The notes below the pieces were generated by a model. It was not told the DNA's origin. It saw nothing but the letters and a program-made list of their open reading frames with translations, and ran no database searches. Positions 33,359 to 47,788 of a stretch of 64,000 nt of DNA are shown piece after piece (the stretch's first letter is position 1; each line of letters starts with the position of its first letter). The stretch lies in NCBI GenBank assembly GCA_014871385.1, contig CM026433.1, positions 6,955,585-7,019,584 of the forward strand. The letters run 5' to 3'. The stretch is from Ceratodon purpureus (lineage: Eukaryota; Streptophyta; Bryopsida; Pseudoditrichales; Ditrichaceae). The translations under genes were made by a program, and so were the position numbers.

Positions 33359-36300
33359 TTTTGTCACCCACTGCCACTGGAAAGCTACAAACAGTACTCA
33401 CTGGAGAGTGAGTGAGTCTGGAGGGAAACCATGATCATATGGCGCCTAAGTTGATGTCAAGATTGCAAAACATTGATGACAAATTCAATCTTGAGTACGG
33501 TGGACTCCTGAAGCAAAAACAATGAACAGTTACCCTTGGAAGGTTGACAAACTAGTCTGTCTAACAATTTATTTTCAGATTCATCTGTATGCACTAAGTC
33601 TATAAATCCAATGACAGCACTTGCTTTGTAGTGCATTCAGGTTTCCTTCCTGCAGACAGCTCTTGAATTGTACTAGAACTTTCAAGCGAATGTACTAGAC
33701 AAAAGCTTCCAGGAATTGTAGTAACTGTGAATAATCCAAGTGGGCTTACAAGTGGCAAGAACCCAAACAGTTTAGATGGTCATGATCATATAGAAGTTTT
33801 AGACTTGGTTCGAGATCATAATTCTTGAAAATGTTATAGTCCTTCTCAAATTATATAGTAGCCCATGTAAATCACAAAACATCATCATGGTCACTTTGTC
33901 ACTGTAGAGCTGATCTGAACAACAAATTATGGCTGAATCCATGTAACTTCAAAGTTTCTAGTTTGAAATGAAATTGGAGACCGTCCAGCTCTCTTTTTCA
34001 TCTTTGGTGGTTGGTTACTATTACCATTTACAATTTAGAGCTAGACTTGTAAGTTGTGACCACCCAATCAATGCAATCATGATAATTGGGTGAATTTTGA
34101 TTTAGTTCTAATTCATGAAGAATTAGATTTCCAACTCGATTCTGATAACTAGGAGATATGTTGGAATTCTTAGAAATGTAATGATGAATGTAAAAAGTGT
34201 TTATAAATAAAAATTATATACTTTTATTTACTAGATGTGCTATTTTTTACTTATGGAAGATGATTGTTTGTAGATTTTTTTGAAGTTTAGGATTGAGGTT
34301 TTGATTTTTTTAAATTCAATTAAACTAGTAGATTCGTTCAATTATTTGGAACCCTGCTTGTAGATGTAGGCAATTTGATGAGCCCACTCTAAGTGAATAT
34401 ATACTCACTGGTAACTGGGTTCTAAGGGAAAAAAACAATGTTCTTTCAAACCATTATTCTCTGACATGGGCCACCTTGGAAAAACATTGCTACACTTGTG
34501 TCACGGACATATAATCTACATCACCTTGTCGAAGGTTAAAACTTTTGTTGGATCTTCTAGAACTTATCAAAGATCTTATAGATTGGATTTGCATTGACCT
34601 TTGTGAGCTCTTAAAGTATATTCGTATAATATCTTTAGTGACTTTTAAAACTTCATAAGGCTAGGTTGATTGTCAACTATCCTTATCACTTTTCTAGCCA
34701 ACTAAAGCCTATCTTGTAGATTAATTATATTATTTTTTAATTGGAACCATAGTAGTAATGATAATGAAGGCAAGGTGAGGGGACCTCAATCTTGCCAACA
34801 CAAGTCTTGGAGCATTCTAGCTACGTGTATCTTGTACTTCAATTGTTATAAAGCTTTAGCATTCGTTTTGAACTTGTGAGATTTGTTCATCCATTTTGTG
34901 TATCACTCTTTGGCTAGTGCGGCAGGTCATACATAGTTTCTGTCTATTAAGGCTTAATACCTCATACGGCACATCATAGTGCAGTAGGTATTGCATAGTT
35001 TCTGCCTATCAGGCTCTGTACTTCGTGCGGTAGATCAATAGTGCGGCAAGTATTGCATAGCCTTTGTCCATTAGGCTCTACACTCTGTGCGGCACATAAT
35101 GCACATTAGTAGTGTGGTAAGTATCGCATAGTATCTATTTGTTGGAAGGTTTTTGTGTCTCTGACAACCTGCTTTTTGAACAAGTAATCAAAATAATTGC
35201 TTTTGAGGTTGTCAAAACAAAAGCTAGTTACTTGCAAAAAAAAAACTACTTTAGTAGGGGTCAAAGTTATCTCGCCCATTTTTATTAGAATGCGGAGAAA
35301 ACCTTTCTCTTTACTACATAGTAGAGGTATTGTTAGTTTTTCATTTCTACTTCAATGGTATACTCAAAGTTCCATTGTTTTTACTACACCTAAAGTAAAA
35401 CACACAAATCCTAATAGCTTAGTGGTATAGTAGATCTAGTGTTGATTTGAATTTAACTCGTATCTTTAAAACTTCATATATTATTAAACATTTGCTAATA
35501 TTAATCAATTTTACATGAATGATTATTTAACATCGTTTTATACAAACATTTGATTGTTTTTACTAATTTACCAATTTAATAATTCTAGATCTATATTCCT
35601 CGAATTAAAACACTTGCCGACTTCTTAGATTGAAGTGAGATTTTTATAACTTCTACATAAACTTGAATTGCAAATCAATCCATTGAATTATTGAATAGAA
35701 CTTCGAATGGAGAAAAATGATTGTTTGAAGGTTGACTTGTTCATAGTGTCAAACGTAACATTAAAACCTATTATGGGTTTAGAACAAAATTATGTGGAAG
35801 TAGATTTAGTTTAAGCATAAGTTGTTTCTGACTTTGATCTTTTGAATAAACATAGAGTAGCCTTCTAAAATATACGGCAAGATTATTAGTTTGAAAGAGT
35901 GGTTCATTTCATATTATACATTCATGACATGGAATTTTGACAATATAACATGGTGGATATGAAAATGTATCAATCTAATTTTTTTGAAAATCTCATGAAA
36001 TTATAACATTTGTTCTTTTGTTCTATTGTTAAACTAAAGTGAGCATAGGAATTACTTGAATTGAAAAGATGTAATGTAAGACCAACCTCAATGCAATAAT
36101 TTCTTAAATCATTACTTATCAAGGATGTAAATGGAAGTTGTTGAACTCACTACATGTGACATAGCAACAAACTCAATACTTCAACCACTAAATTCTACTT
36201 TTGCAGAGTTGTCAATTTAGCAAGATGTGACACAAGATGGTTGGAGCACTGGATTTTTAGTTTTATAGGGCTGTAAAACCAGCAACGTGAAACATGACAA

Positions 36301-38929
36301 CATTTCCAATGTTTTGATTGCATCAATTTACATTTTGATTTTGACAAGACTATAAACCTATCACCATGAAACATGGCAATATGTTCGACTCTATTATTGA
36401 ATCAACTTTACAACAAAAATTTGATAAGGTCGTGAATATGACAATATAAAACATGTAAAGACTCTAGTTGTCTTAACTTTGCATTGTAATTTTGATAAGA
36501 TCATTGTAAATTGACAAGATGAAAAGTTGGCAATATGTTAGGCTCTTCACTTGAGTCGGCTCTGCAAAGAAAAATTGCCTCCATTGTAATTAATAGGATG
36601 AAATTGAGGGTATATTCAATACTTTGATTGAGTGAGCTTTGGAGAGGAAAAACGTGAGTTGGTCATAAATTTGACAAGATAAAATACAACAAAATATTCA
36701 TCACGTTTACTGTGTCAACTTTGCACGGAGAAAAACTAACATGGTTGTAAATATGACAAGATGAAATGCACCAACATGTTTACCACTTTTGTGGAGTCAG
36801 ATTTGCACGCCGAAGATTTGATATGGCCATAAATCTGACAAAATGAAACACGGCAACATGCTACAACTTTATTGAGTCAGTTTTGCAGACCAAAGAATTG
36901 ACTTGGCCGTAAATCTGACACCATGAAACATGGTCAGATGTTCAATACTTCTATGGAGTCGGCTTTGTAGAGAAAAGACTCGCCTAGTCGTAAATATGAC
37001 AAAATACCCTAGTCATAAATATGACAAAAGGCAAACGTAGTCGTAAATCTTACAATTGACCTAGCCAAAAATGTGATACAATGAAACACAACCTGTTCAA
37101 CCTTTTTATTGAGCCAACTTTGCAAAAATACAATGTGACGTTGTCGTACATTTAATAAGGTGAAGCATATTTGATACTTTAATTGCATTAGTTTTGCATT
37201 GTAATTTTGACACAACTCTAAATATGACATGATGAAAAATGGCAATGTGTTTGATACTATAATATAGTGAGCTTTTATATGTAATTTTGAGAAGATGAAA
37301 CTTACCAACATGTTAAAGATTAAGCTTTGGAGCATGTAATTATACTTATTGATTATGAATAGAAAGTTGGAAGAATGACCCCATATATAGTTATACTGCA
37401 AAAAGTTAGCTATAAAGTACTTTTCAGACATAAATGTTTTGCTATACTTCTCAACCATCTTTACAAATTTTTATGCAACTAACTAATATATTTGTCTTTG
37501 AAATCGTCAAAAAACAAAATCCTTTCATAAATTATAATGAAACTTTTTCATTCTAAAAATTATCAAGGGGTTTGCTGTATTCTCTTTTTGGACATTGTTT
37601 TTATAAAGTAACCAACTTTTGACAATTTTTATTGTGAATTTTTTCTACTATAAATTCTTTCCTTTGGGACAATCTCAAAGTTAAGAATTATGCTAATTAC
37701 TTGAATAATCACTCTTAGAAGTAAAAAAAAGGGTGCAACAAATGGTTTGGAGTTGCCAAAAGATAGGAAAAATCACATTGGACACCATAATGTTTTTTCA
37801 ATGTTTAGCAAAAACAAATAAATTTGTTTCTACAACACTTTTGCAATTTTGTAGGTCTAATTTTTTTCAAAAATCACATTCAAAATTGACTTTGTATATA
37901 ATCTTACGATTGATATGATTCTTTAAATCATTTGATAGTTGAGGTTCCAAGATACATATTAAAATTAGTAAAATTACATTCTTGGTAATAATAAGGTATT
38001 TTTAAGTCATGTAATTCTATTTTCAGAATTATGTGGTAAAATGACTAAATTCATTTTTTCTTAATGAAATCTTACTTTTTCAAAATGAAACAAAATATTC
38101 ATACAACCCAAGTCGAGTGCTCCAGCAATTGGCAACCACTGGAAACAAATCCACCACTTTTAAGACTTGTATTGAGAATATAAAAAATCTACAATATATT
38201 CCAATATATTATGCAATAATTTTGAACTTTGTTTTTAGACTGATCATTGTTAAACTCAAAAATCAAAATAATGCCACCTTAATTTAAAATGCAACAAAAA
38301 AGTTATATCATTTTGAAACATACCGATAAAGCATTTATTTATATCATAAACACTTTTTTGGTAATCATATCAATGTCAAATAATGAATTTTTACTCAAAA
38401 ACATACTAGTGTTCTAGATTATTCAACCAATGATAGATATATAATTTAGAATTTAGAGTTTATATGCTCACAACAAGCTTAATTTCTTTTCCCGAGGCAA
38501 ATAAGTCAATGGATTCAAAACAACCAAAAATATAATAAAATATAATCTTCAAATATAGGGATATATAAACATTTAAGAAGTTCAGGTAGCCACACAGTGA
38601 AACACATGCATATATAGAAGAATTTATACTTCGATCTACAGGTCCTATGTATAAGAATTTAAAAAAAGTACAAGCTATATGATTGACCAACAAAAGGAAA
38701 ATAAAAGAAAATTATTGAGCATCACCCAAGGTGTAAAATGGCTTTTGAAAATTCGTTTGATTTTTGGATGGAAAAATGATTTGGAAACACTGTTTACAGT
38801 TGCAAGAAAATACCCGGACAGATCATTTGTAATGCACATCAAAGCTCTATCATAGAACTTGACATTTACACGACTTTAACTTGATTGAAATTACACTTTC
38901 TGTAGTACCACAGCAGGTTCCTTAATATT
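33359..38929. other. Unit 2 spacer, diverged form
   Basis: Same order of elements as the unit 1 spacer, but with many differences. It has lost the aagttgtacaactt inverted repeat at about 34050, lacks about 90 bp near 35470, and has an insertion of about 140 bp near 37960-38100. No credible gene is seen. Confidence 0.65.
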
Positions 38930-39997
38930 ATGCAATTCAGGAAGGGTTGCAACTAAAAGATTAAAGACCGGAGATGAAGCAATAGATCGAGTCTGCCAAG
39001 AGTGAACTCTCCCTTTGTCAAGGAGTTAGACTTTCAGATTTGAGTAGGTTGAACCTTCTTCCATGTAGTATAGATTCTTACTGATTCTCAGGGTAGAGCC
39101 CAATTCAGAGTCCTGTACTGTCTGATGACTGTGGCAGCAATCATGTATGATACCGAAAATCCAATCACGAAGGTGAGGAAATTTAACACAGCCTGAGTCA
39201 CGCATTGTCTCGTCTCTCCGAGAATTACTTCAATTGAGGAACACATTACACGTTAAGTGAATGCTTACTTCGGGACATTTATTTCGTTTGTAGAGCTATG
39301 GGTTGAGAGACTCAGTGGTTACAGAATCTGCATACTGGTGCCAATGTGCAGAAGACTCTCTGCCTACATTTTGTATGCACATCAACTGATCAGGTAAGGA
39401 GATGAGAACAGCGCCACCATGGTGACGTGAAACCTGAAATAGGCTAACCATAATGGCTGTAATAGTGATGGCTTGTGCTTCACGTCACTGAAATATCCCA
39501 TAGTTTTCGCATTACACTAGCTTCAGTGTAGACTACAAAAAGGGCCTCGCCCATTCTGGATTCCACCATTCTATTCCTCTGCAGTCTCCACAGAACTCTG
39601 TGCGCTTGTGCCTTGAAGGAGGTTGTAAGAGTTCCAGGATTGGTTGGTTTCAAATACGAAGTGGGACAACGAGAAGTTCTTTTGACTGCTTGTGTGAAGG
39701 GAGCTTACTAGAGTTTCACAACCTGCTGCTTCGAAGCTATTGGAAGGAATCAGAACCTGCTGCTTCGAAGCTATTGGAAGGAATCAGAACCTGCTGCTTC
39801 GAAGCTATTGGAAGGGATCAGAACCTGCTGCTTCGAAGCTATTGGAAGGGAATCGCTCAAACAGAGCCGCACTCTGATCATCACGAAAGTGTGAGCAAAA
39901 TTCAAATTCCTTGGCTCCAACACACAGACCCAAAAGTAATCAGCGGGATCTGGATACCAGGTTATCCCAAGCAAAGAATTGTGTGGGGATTGCAAAT
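38930..39997. other. Unit 3 leader with a deletion at its start
   Basis: The junction reads ttccttaatattatgcaattcagg. Compared with the other unit junctions, about 50-70 bp are missing, including the palindrome tactgtacagta and the catagttcggctcgg mark. The rest of the leader, including four 34-bp repeats, is present. Confidence 0.75.
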
Positions 39998-41122
39998 ATG
40001 GAGAAGGAGGTGTCTTGCGTGCATTGCGAGTCCAAGAATGTGAAGTTCAAGTACCTGAACAATGGGAAGAGTGACCAACATAGGTACCTATGCTTGGATT
40101 GCGAGGTGGTGTTCACTTGGGAGAATCATGATAGGCCAAAACCCAAGCACTACAAGAAGGTTCGCAACCAAGACCCGGTTGAGATCCAAGGTCAGCGGAC
40201 GCAATGCAACAAGTGTTTTGCCGTGAATAACGCACAATTCAAGTTCTACAACAACAAGAGGCAGTATGGCGAGACCCAGCCCCGGTTCAAATGTTTGAGC
40301 TGTGGAGATTTCTTCCAGATGCACTTGGAGGGAGGAGTTTTGGTGGCCATCGAGACGAGCAGGAAGAGGTCACGCAATCTGAATGCAAATGAAGTCGCCA
40401 ATATGCCAGGCACATTGGTTAAGGCTGCCGAGGGTGAAGGTGCAGATGGATACTACATGGGTGCAAATGCAGATTTCATCGAGGCTGGTGGCATAGTTGA
40501 GAATACCGAGATTGATGCGGTTGGAAATAATACCGAGGACGTTGATGATGGTGATATAGACTATCTTGTTTCCGCTGTTGAATCTATTGTGGCGGCTGGT
40601 GGTTGTACGTGCGAGGATTGTGTTGCTGCATATATCAAAGCAGCCAGTGGTGTCGACAACTGGGCAACAGTTGATGAGGCTTGTACAACTGGGCCTTCTG
40701 CAAACCAGATTCCAGTTGAGCACACGAACTACGGTCTCTTGGACCTGATCACCATGCCGGAGGGTGATGACCTGATCCTTGTGCCCAATGAGTGGGATGA
40801 GCTGAATTCCTTGGACCTCACCATGCCGGAGGGTGATGACCTCCTTGTGCCCAACGAGTGGGACGAACTGAATTCCTTGGACCTCACCATGCCGGAGGGT
40901 GATGACCTCCCTGTGCCCAATGAGGGGGATGAACTGAAGTCCTTGCTTGAGCCTGTCAATGACTCAGTGGACCAAGATTGCGATCCGGAAACGTTAAACA
41001 TAGATTCCTATGTCGAGGAGTTGGAGAATATCCTGGGAGACGACTCGGATGATGTCGATGACGGTTGCACAGACATGCCAAATCCATGGGCACTCTGGGA
41101 TTCTGAAGTGGTGCTACAATAA
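39998..41122 (+). CDS. Double Dof-like zinc-finger acidic protein, copy 3
   Basis: 374 residues, intronless and open. Differs from copy 4 by one visible residue, SAVES instead of SVVES, in the acidic middle part. All eight finger cysteines, the basic segment and the three acidic repeats are intact. The 34-bp leader repeat occurs four times upstream. The start choice is as for copy 1. Confidence 0.8.
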   Translation: MEKEVSCVHCESKNVKFKYLNNGKSDQHRYLCLDCEVVFTWENHDRPKPKHYKKVRNQDPVEIQGQRTQCNKCFAVNNAQFKFYNNKRQYGETQPRFKCLSCGDFFQMHLEGGVLVAIETSRKRSRNLNANEVANMPGTLVKAAEGEGADGYYMGANADFIEAGGIVENTEIDAVGNNTEDVDDGDIDYLVSAVESIVAAGGCTCEDCVAAYIKAASGVDNWATVDEACTTGPSANQIPVEHTNYGLLDLITMPEGDDLILVPNEWDELNSLDLTMPEGDDLLVPNEWDELNSLDLTMPEGDDLPVPNEGDELKSLLEPVNDSVDQDCDPETLNIDSYVEELENILGDDSDDVDDGCTDMPNPWALWDSEVVLQ

Positions 41123-44100
41123 TTTTGTCACCCACTGCCACTGGAAATTAGCTACAAACAGTACTCACTGGAGAGTGAGTGAGTCTGGAGGGAAACCATG
41201 ATCATATGGCACCTTTGATCTCAAGATTGCAAAACATTGATGACAAATTCAATCTTGAGTACGGTGGACTCCTGAAGCAAAAACAATGAACAGTTACTCA
41301 AGCTTGGAAGGTTGACAAACTAGTCTGTCTAACAATTTATTTTCAGATTCATCTGTATGCACTAAGTCTATAAATCCAATGACAGCACTTGCTTTGTAGT
41401 GCATTCAGGTTTCCTTCCTGCAGACAGCTCTTGAATTGTACTAGAACTTTCAAGCGAATGTACTAGACAAAAGCTTCCAGGAATTGTAGTAACTGTGAAT
41501 AATCCAAGTGGGCTTACAAGTGGCAAGAACCCAAACAGTTTAGATGGTCATGATCATATAGAAGTTTTAGACTTGGTTCGAGATCATAATTCTTGAAAAT
41601 GTTATAGTCCTTCTCAAATTATATAGTAGCCCATGTAAATCACAAAACATCATCATGGTCACTTTGTCACTGTAGAGCTGATCTGAACAACAAATTATGG
41701 CTGAATCCATGTAACTTCAAAGTTTCTAGTTTGAAATGAAATTGGAGACCGTCCAGCTCTCTTTTTCATCTTTGGTGGTTGGTTACTATTACCATTTACA
41801 ATTTAGAGCTAGACTTGTAAGTTGTACAACTTGTGACCACCCAATCACGGTAATTGGGTGAATTTTGATTTCGTTCTAATTCATGAAGAATTAGATTTCC
41901 AACTTGATTTTGATAAGTAGATATCTTGGAATTCTTACAAATGTAATGATGAATGTAAAAAGTGTTTATAAATCAAAATTATATACTTTGATTTCCTTTG
42001 TGCTATTTTTTACTTATGGAAGATGATTGTTTGTAGATTTTTTTGAAGTTTAGGATTGAGGTTTTGATTTTATTAAATTCAATTAAACTAGTATATTCGT
42101 TCAACTATTTGAAACCCTCCTTGGAGAAGTAGGGAATTCGATAAGCCCCCTCTAAGTGAATATTTACTCAGTGACTCACTGGTGAATAGGTTTCAAGAAA
42201 AAAACAATGTTCTTTCAAACCATTATTCTCTGACATGGGCCACCTTGGAAAAACATTGGTACACATGTGTTACGGACATATAATCTACATCACCTTGTCG
42301 AAGGTTAAAACTTTTGTTGGATCTTCTAGAACTTATCTAAGATCTAAGTATAGATTGGATTTGCATTGACCTTTGTGAGCTCTTAAAGTATATTCGTATA
42401 ATATCTTTAGTGACTCTTAGAACTTTGTAAGGCTAGGTTGATTGTCAACTATCCTTATCACTTCCGCAAGCCAACTAAAGCCTATCTTGTAGATTAATTA
42501 TATTATTTTTTAATAGGAACCATAGTAGTATATAATGAAGGCAAGGTGAGGGGACCTCAATCTTGCCAACACAAGTCTTGGAGCATTCTAGCTACATGTA
42601 TCTTGTACTTCAATTGTTATAAAGCTTTAGCATTCGTTTTGAACTTTTGAGATTTGTTTATCCATTATGTGTATCACTCTTTGGCTAGTGCAGCACATTG
42701 TAGTGCGACAAGTATTACATAGTTTCTGTCCATCAAGGCTTAATACCTGGTACGGCACATCATAGTGCAGTATGTATTGCACAATTTCTGCAGCCTATCA
42801 GGCTCTGTACTTCGTGCGGTAGATTAGTAGTGCGGTAGGTATTGCATAGTCTTTGTCCATTAGGCTCTACATTCCGTGCGGCACATTAGTAGTGTACTGT
42901 GTGGCAGGTATTGCACACTATCTATGTGTTGGAAGGTTTTTGTGTCTATGACAACCTGCTTTTTGAACAAGTAACCAAAATAATTGCTTTTGAGGTTGTC
43001 AAAACAAAAGGTAGTTACCTTGAAAAAAAAATATACAGTTTTAGTACGGATCAAAGTTATCTTGCCCATTTTTATTAGAATGTGGAGAAAACCTTTCTCT
43101 TTACTACATAGTAGAGGTTTTGTTAGTTTTTCATTTCTACTTCAATGGTATACTCAAAGTTCCATTGTTTTTACTACACTTAAAGTAAAACATACAAATC
43201 CTAATAGCTTAGTGGTATAGTTACAGATCTAGTGTTGATTTGGATTTAACTAGTATCCTTAAAACTTTATAGATTGAGATATCGTATTGTTTTATTACCC
43301 ATGTTTGGTTGTTCAACTTGATTAATAGTACTTGGGCATTTAAATATATTATTAAACATTTGCTAATATAAATCGATTTTACATGAATGATTATTTAACA
43401 TCGTTTTATACAAACATTTGATTGTTTTTACTAATTTACCAATTTAATAATTCTAGATCTATATTCCTCGAATTAAAACACTTGCCAACTTCTTAGATTG
43501 AAGTGAGATTTTTCTAACTTGCATAAACTTGAATTGCAAATCAATCCATTGAATTATTGAATAGAACTTCGAATGGAGAAAAATGATTGTTTGAAGGTTG
43601 ACTTGTTCATAGTGTCAAAAGCAATATTAAAACCTATTATGGGTTTAGAACAAAATTATGAGGAAGTAGATTAAGTTTAAGCATAAGTTGTTTATGACTT
43701 TGATCTTTTGAATAAACATAGAGTAGCCTTCTAAAATATACGGCAAGATTATTAGTTTGAAAGAGTGGTTCATTTCATATTATACATTCATGACATGGAA
43801 TTTTGACAATATAACATGGTGGATATGAACTTGTATCAATCTAATTTTTTTGAAAATCTCATGAAATTATAACATTTGTTCTTTTGTTCTATTGTTAAAT
43901 TAAAGTGAGCATAGGAATTACTTGAATTGAAAAGATGTAATGTAACACCAACCTCAATGCAATAATTTCTTAAATCATTACTTATCAAGGATGTAAATGG
44001 AAGTTGTTGAACTCACTACATGTGACATAGCAACAAACTCAATACTTCCACTACTAAAATCTACTTTTGCAGAGTTGTCAATTTAGCAAGATGTGACACA

Positions 44101-46668
44101 AGATGGTTGGAGCACTGGATTTTTAGTTTTATAGGGCTGTAAAACTAGCAACGTGAAACATGACAACATTTCCAATGTTTTGATTGCATCAATTTACATT
44201 TTGATTTTGACAAGACTATAAACCTATCACCATGAAACATGGCAATATGTTCGACTCTATTATTGAATCAACTTTACAACAAAAATTTGATAAGGTCGTG
44301 AATATGACAATATAAAACATGTAAAGACTCTAGTTGTCTTAACTTTGCATTGTAATTTTGATAAGATCATTGTAAATTGACAAGATGAAAAGTTGGCAAT
44401 ATATTAGGCTCTTCACTTGAGTCGGCTCTGCAAAGAAAAATTGCCTCCATTGTAATTAATAGGATGAAATTGAGGGTATAGTCAATACTTTGATTGAGTG
44501 AGCTTTGGAGAGGAATAACGTGAGTTGGTCATAAATTTGACAAGATAAAATACAACAAAATATTCAACATGTTTACTCTGTCAACTTTGCACGGAGAAAA
44601 ACTAACATGGTTGTAAATATGACAAGATGAAATGCACCAACACGTTTACCACTTTTGTGGAGTCAGATTTGCACGCCGAAGATTTGATATGGCCATAAAT
44701 CTGACAAAATGAAACACGGCAACATGTTACAACTTTATTGAGTCAGTTTTGCAGACAAAAGAATTGACTTGGCCGTTTAATCTTACACCATGAAACATGG
44801 TCACATGTTCAATACGTCTATGGAGTCGGCTTTGTAGAGAAAAGACTGGCCTAGTCGTAAATATGACAAAATACCCTAGTCGTAAATATGACAAAAGGCG
44901 TACGTAGTCGTAAATTTGACAATTGGCTTAGCCAAAAATCTGACAGATAACAAAATGTTCAACCCTTTTATTAAGCCAACTTTGCAAAAATACAATGTGA
45001 CGTTGTCGTACATTTAATAAGGTGAAGCATATTTGATACTTTAATTGCATTAGTTTTGCATTGTAATTTTGACACAACTCTAAATATGACATGATGAAAA
45101 ATGGCAATGTGTTTGATACTATAATATAGTGAGCTTTTATATGTAATTTTGAGAAGATGAAACTTACCAACATGTTAAAGATTAAGCTTTGGAGCATGTA
45201 ATTATACTTATTGATTATGAATAGAAAGTCGGAAGAATGACCCCATATATAGTTATACTGCACAAAGTTAGCTCTAAAGTTTTCAGACATAAATGTTTTG
45301 CTATACTTCTCAACCATCTTTACGAATTTTTATGCAACTAACTAATATATTTGTCTTTGAAATCGTCAAAAACCAAAATCCTTTCATAATGAAACTTTTT
45401 CATTCTAAAAATTATCAAGGGGTTTAGTGTATTCTCTTTTTGGACATTCTTTTTATAAAGTAACAAACTTTTGACAATTTTTATTGTGAATTTTTTCTAC
45501 TAAATTTTTTTTTCCTTTGGAAAAATCTCAAAGTTAAGAATTATGCTAATTACTTGTATAATAAGTCTAAGAGGTAGAGAAAGGATGCAACAAATGTTTT
45601 GGAGTTGCCGAAAGATAGGAAAAATCACATTGGGCACTATAATGTTTTTTTAATGTTTAGCAAAAACAAATAAATTTGTTTTTACAACACTTTTGCAATT
45701 CTCTCCGTCTAATTTTGTTTTCAAAAATCACATTCAAAATAGACGATGTATATAATTTTACGGTCAATATGATTCTTTTAATGATTTGATAATTGAGGTT
45801 CCAAGATATGTATGTACAATCCAAGTCTAGTGCTCCAGCAATTGGCAACCAGTGGAAACATATTCACCACTTTTAAGACTTGTATTGAGAATATAAAAAA
45901 TCTACAATATATTCCAATGTATTATGCAATAATTTTGAACTTTGTTTTTAGACTGATCATTGTTAAACTCAAAAATCAAAATAATGCCACCTTAATTTAA
46001 AATGCAACAAAAAAGTTATATCATTTTGAAAAATAGAAATAAAGCATTTATTTATATCATTCACATTTTTTTGGTAATCATATCAATGTCAAATGATGAA
46101 TTTTTACTCAAAAACATACTAATTTTCTAAATCATTCAACCAATGATAGATATATAACTTAGAATTTAGAGATTTGTATGCTCACAACAAGCTTAATTTT
46201 TTTTCCCGAGGCAAATATGTCAATGGATTCAAAACAACTAAAAATATAATAAAATATAATCTTCAAGTATAGGGATATATAAACATTTACGAAGTTCAGG
46301 TAGCCACACAGTGAAAAACATGCATACCGGTATATAGAAGAATTTATACTTCGATCTACAGGTCCTATGCATAAGAATTTAAAAAAAGTACAAGCTATAT
46401 GATTAACCAACAAAAGGAAAATAAAAGAAAATTATTGAGCATCACCCAAGGTGTAAAATGGCTTTTGAAAATTCGTTTGATTTTTGGATGGAAAAATGAC
46501 ATGGAAACACTGTTTACAGTTGCAAGAAAATACCCGGACAGATCATTTGTAATGCACATCAAAGCTCTATCATAGAACTTGACATTTACACATCTTTAAC
46601 TTGATTGAAATTACACTTTCTGTAGTACAACAGCAGGTTCGTTAATATACTCTAGTACTGTACAGTAT
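41123..46668. other. Unit 3 spacer
   Basis: Very close to the spacers of units 1 and 4 for most of its length. Near 41978 it reads attatatactttgattt, sharing atatact with unit 2, whereas units 1 and 4 read attacagacctt. It is thus a mosaic. Contains the ~65-bp and ~81-bp satellites; no credible gene. Confidence 0.65.
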
Positions 46669-47788
46669 CATAGTTCGGCTCGGCCTCTGCTGTGCTAAGT
46701 TGGAACAGGTTGGTTTTCTTATGCAACTCAGGAAAGGTTGCAACTAAAAGATTAAATACCGGAGATGAAGCAATAGATCGAGTCTGCCAAGAGTGAACTC
46801 TCCCTTTGTCAAGGAGTTAGACTTTCAGATTTGAGTAGGTTGAACCTTCTTCCATGTAGTATAGATTCTTACTGATTCTCAGGGTAGAGCCCAATTCAGA
46901 GTCCTGTACTGTCTGATGACTGTGGCAGCAATCATGTATGATACCGAAAATCCAATCACGAAGGTGAGGAAATTTAACACAGCCTGAGTCACGCATTGTC
47001 TCGTCTCTCCGAGAATTACTTCTTTTGAGGAACACATTACACGTTAAGTGAATGCTTACTTCGGGACATTTATTTCGTTTGTAGAGCTATGGGTTGAGAG
47101 ACTCAGTGGTTACAGAATCTGCATACTGGTGCCAATGTGCAGAAGACTCTCTGCCTACATTTTGTATGCACATCAACTGATCAGGTAAGGAGATGAGAAC
47201 AGCGCCACCATGGTGACGTGAAACCTGAAATAGGCTAACCATAATGGCTGTAATAGTGATGGCTTGTGCTTCACGTCACTGAAATATCCCATAGTTTTCG
47301 CATTACACTAGCTTCAGTGTAGACTACAAAAAGGGCCTCGCCCATTCTGGATTCCACCATTCTATTCCTCTGCAGTCTCCACAGAACTCTGTGCGCTTGT
47401 GCCTTGAAGGAGATTGTAAGAGTTCCAGAATTGGTTGGTTTCAAATACGAAGTGGGACAACGAGAAGTTCTTTTGACTGCTTGTGTGAAGGGAGCTTACT
47501 AGAGTTTCACAACCTGCTGCTTCGAAGCTATTGGAAGGAATCAGAACCTGCTGCTTCGAAGCTATTGGAAGGAATCAGAACCTGCTGCTTCGAAGCTATT
47601 GGAAGGGATCAGAACCTGCTGCTTCGAAGCTATTGGAAGGGAATCGCTCAAACAGAGCCGCACTCTGATCATCACGAAAGTGTGAGCAAAATTCAAATTC
47701 CTTGGCTCCAACACACAGACCCAAAAGTAATCAGCGGGATCTGGATACCAGGTTATCCCAAGCAAAGAATTGTGTGGGGATTGCAAAT
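46669..47788. other. Unit 4 leader
   Basis: Begins with the catagttcggctcggcc mark right after the tactgtacagta palindrome, and ends with four 34-bp repeats and about 140 bp before the ATG. This is the presumed promoter and leader of copy 4. No clear TATA box could be fixed. Confidence 0.55.
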
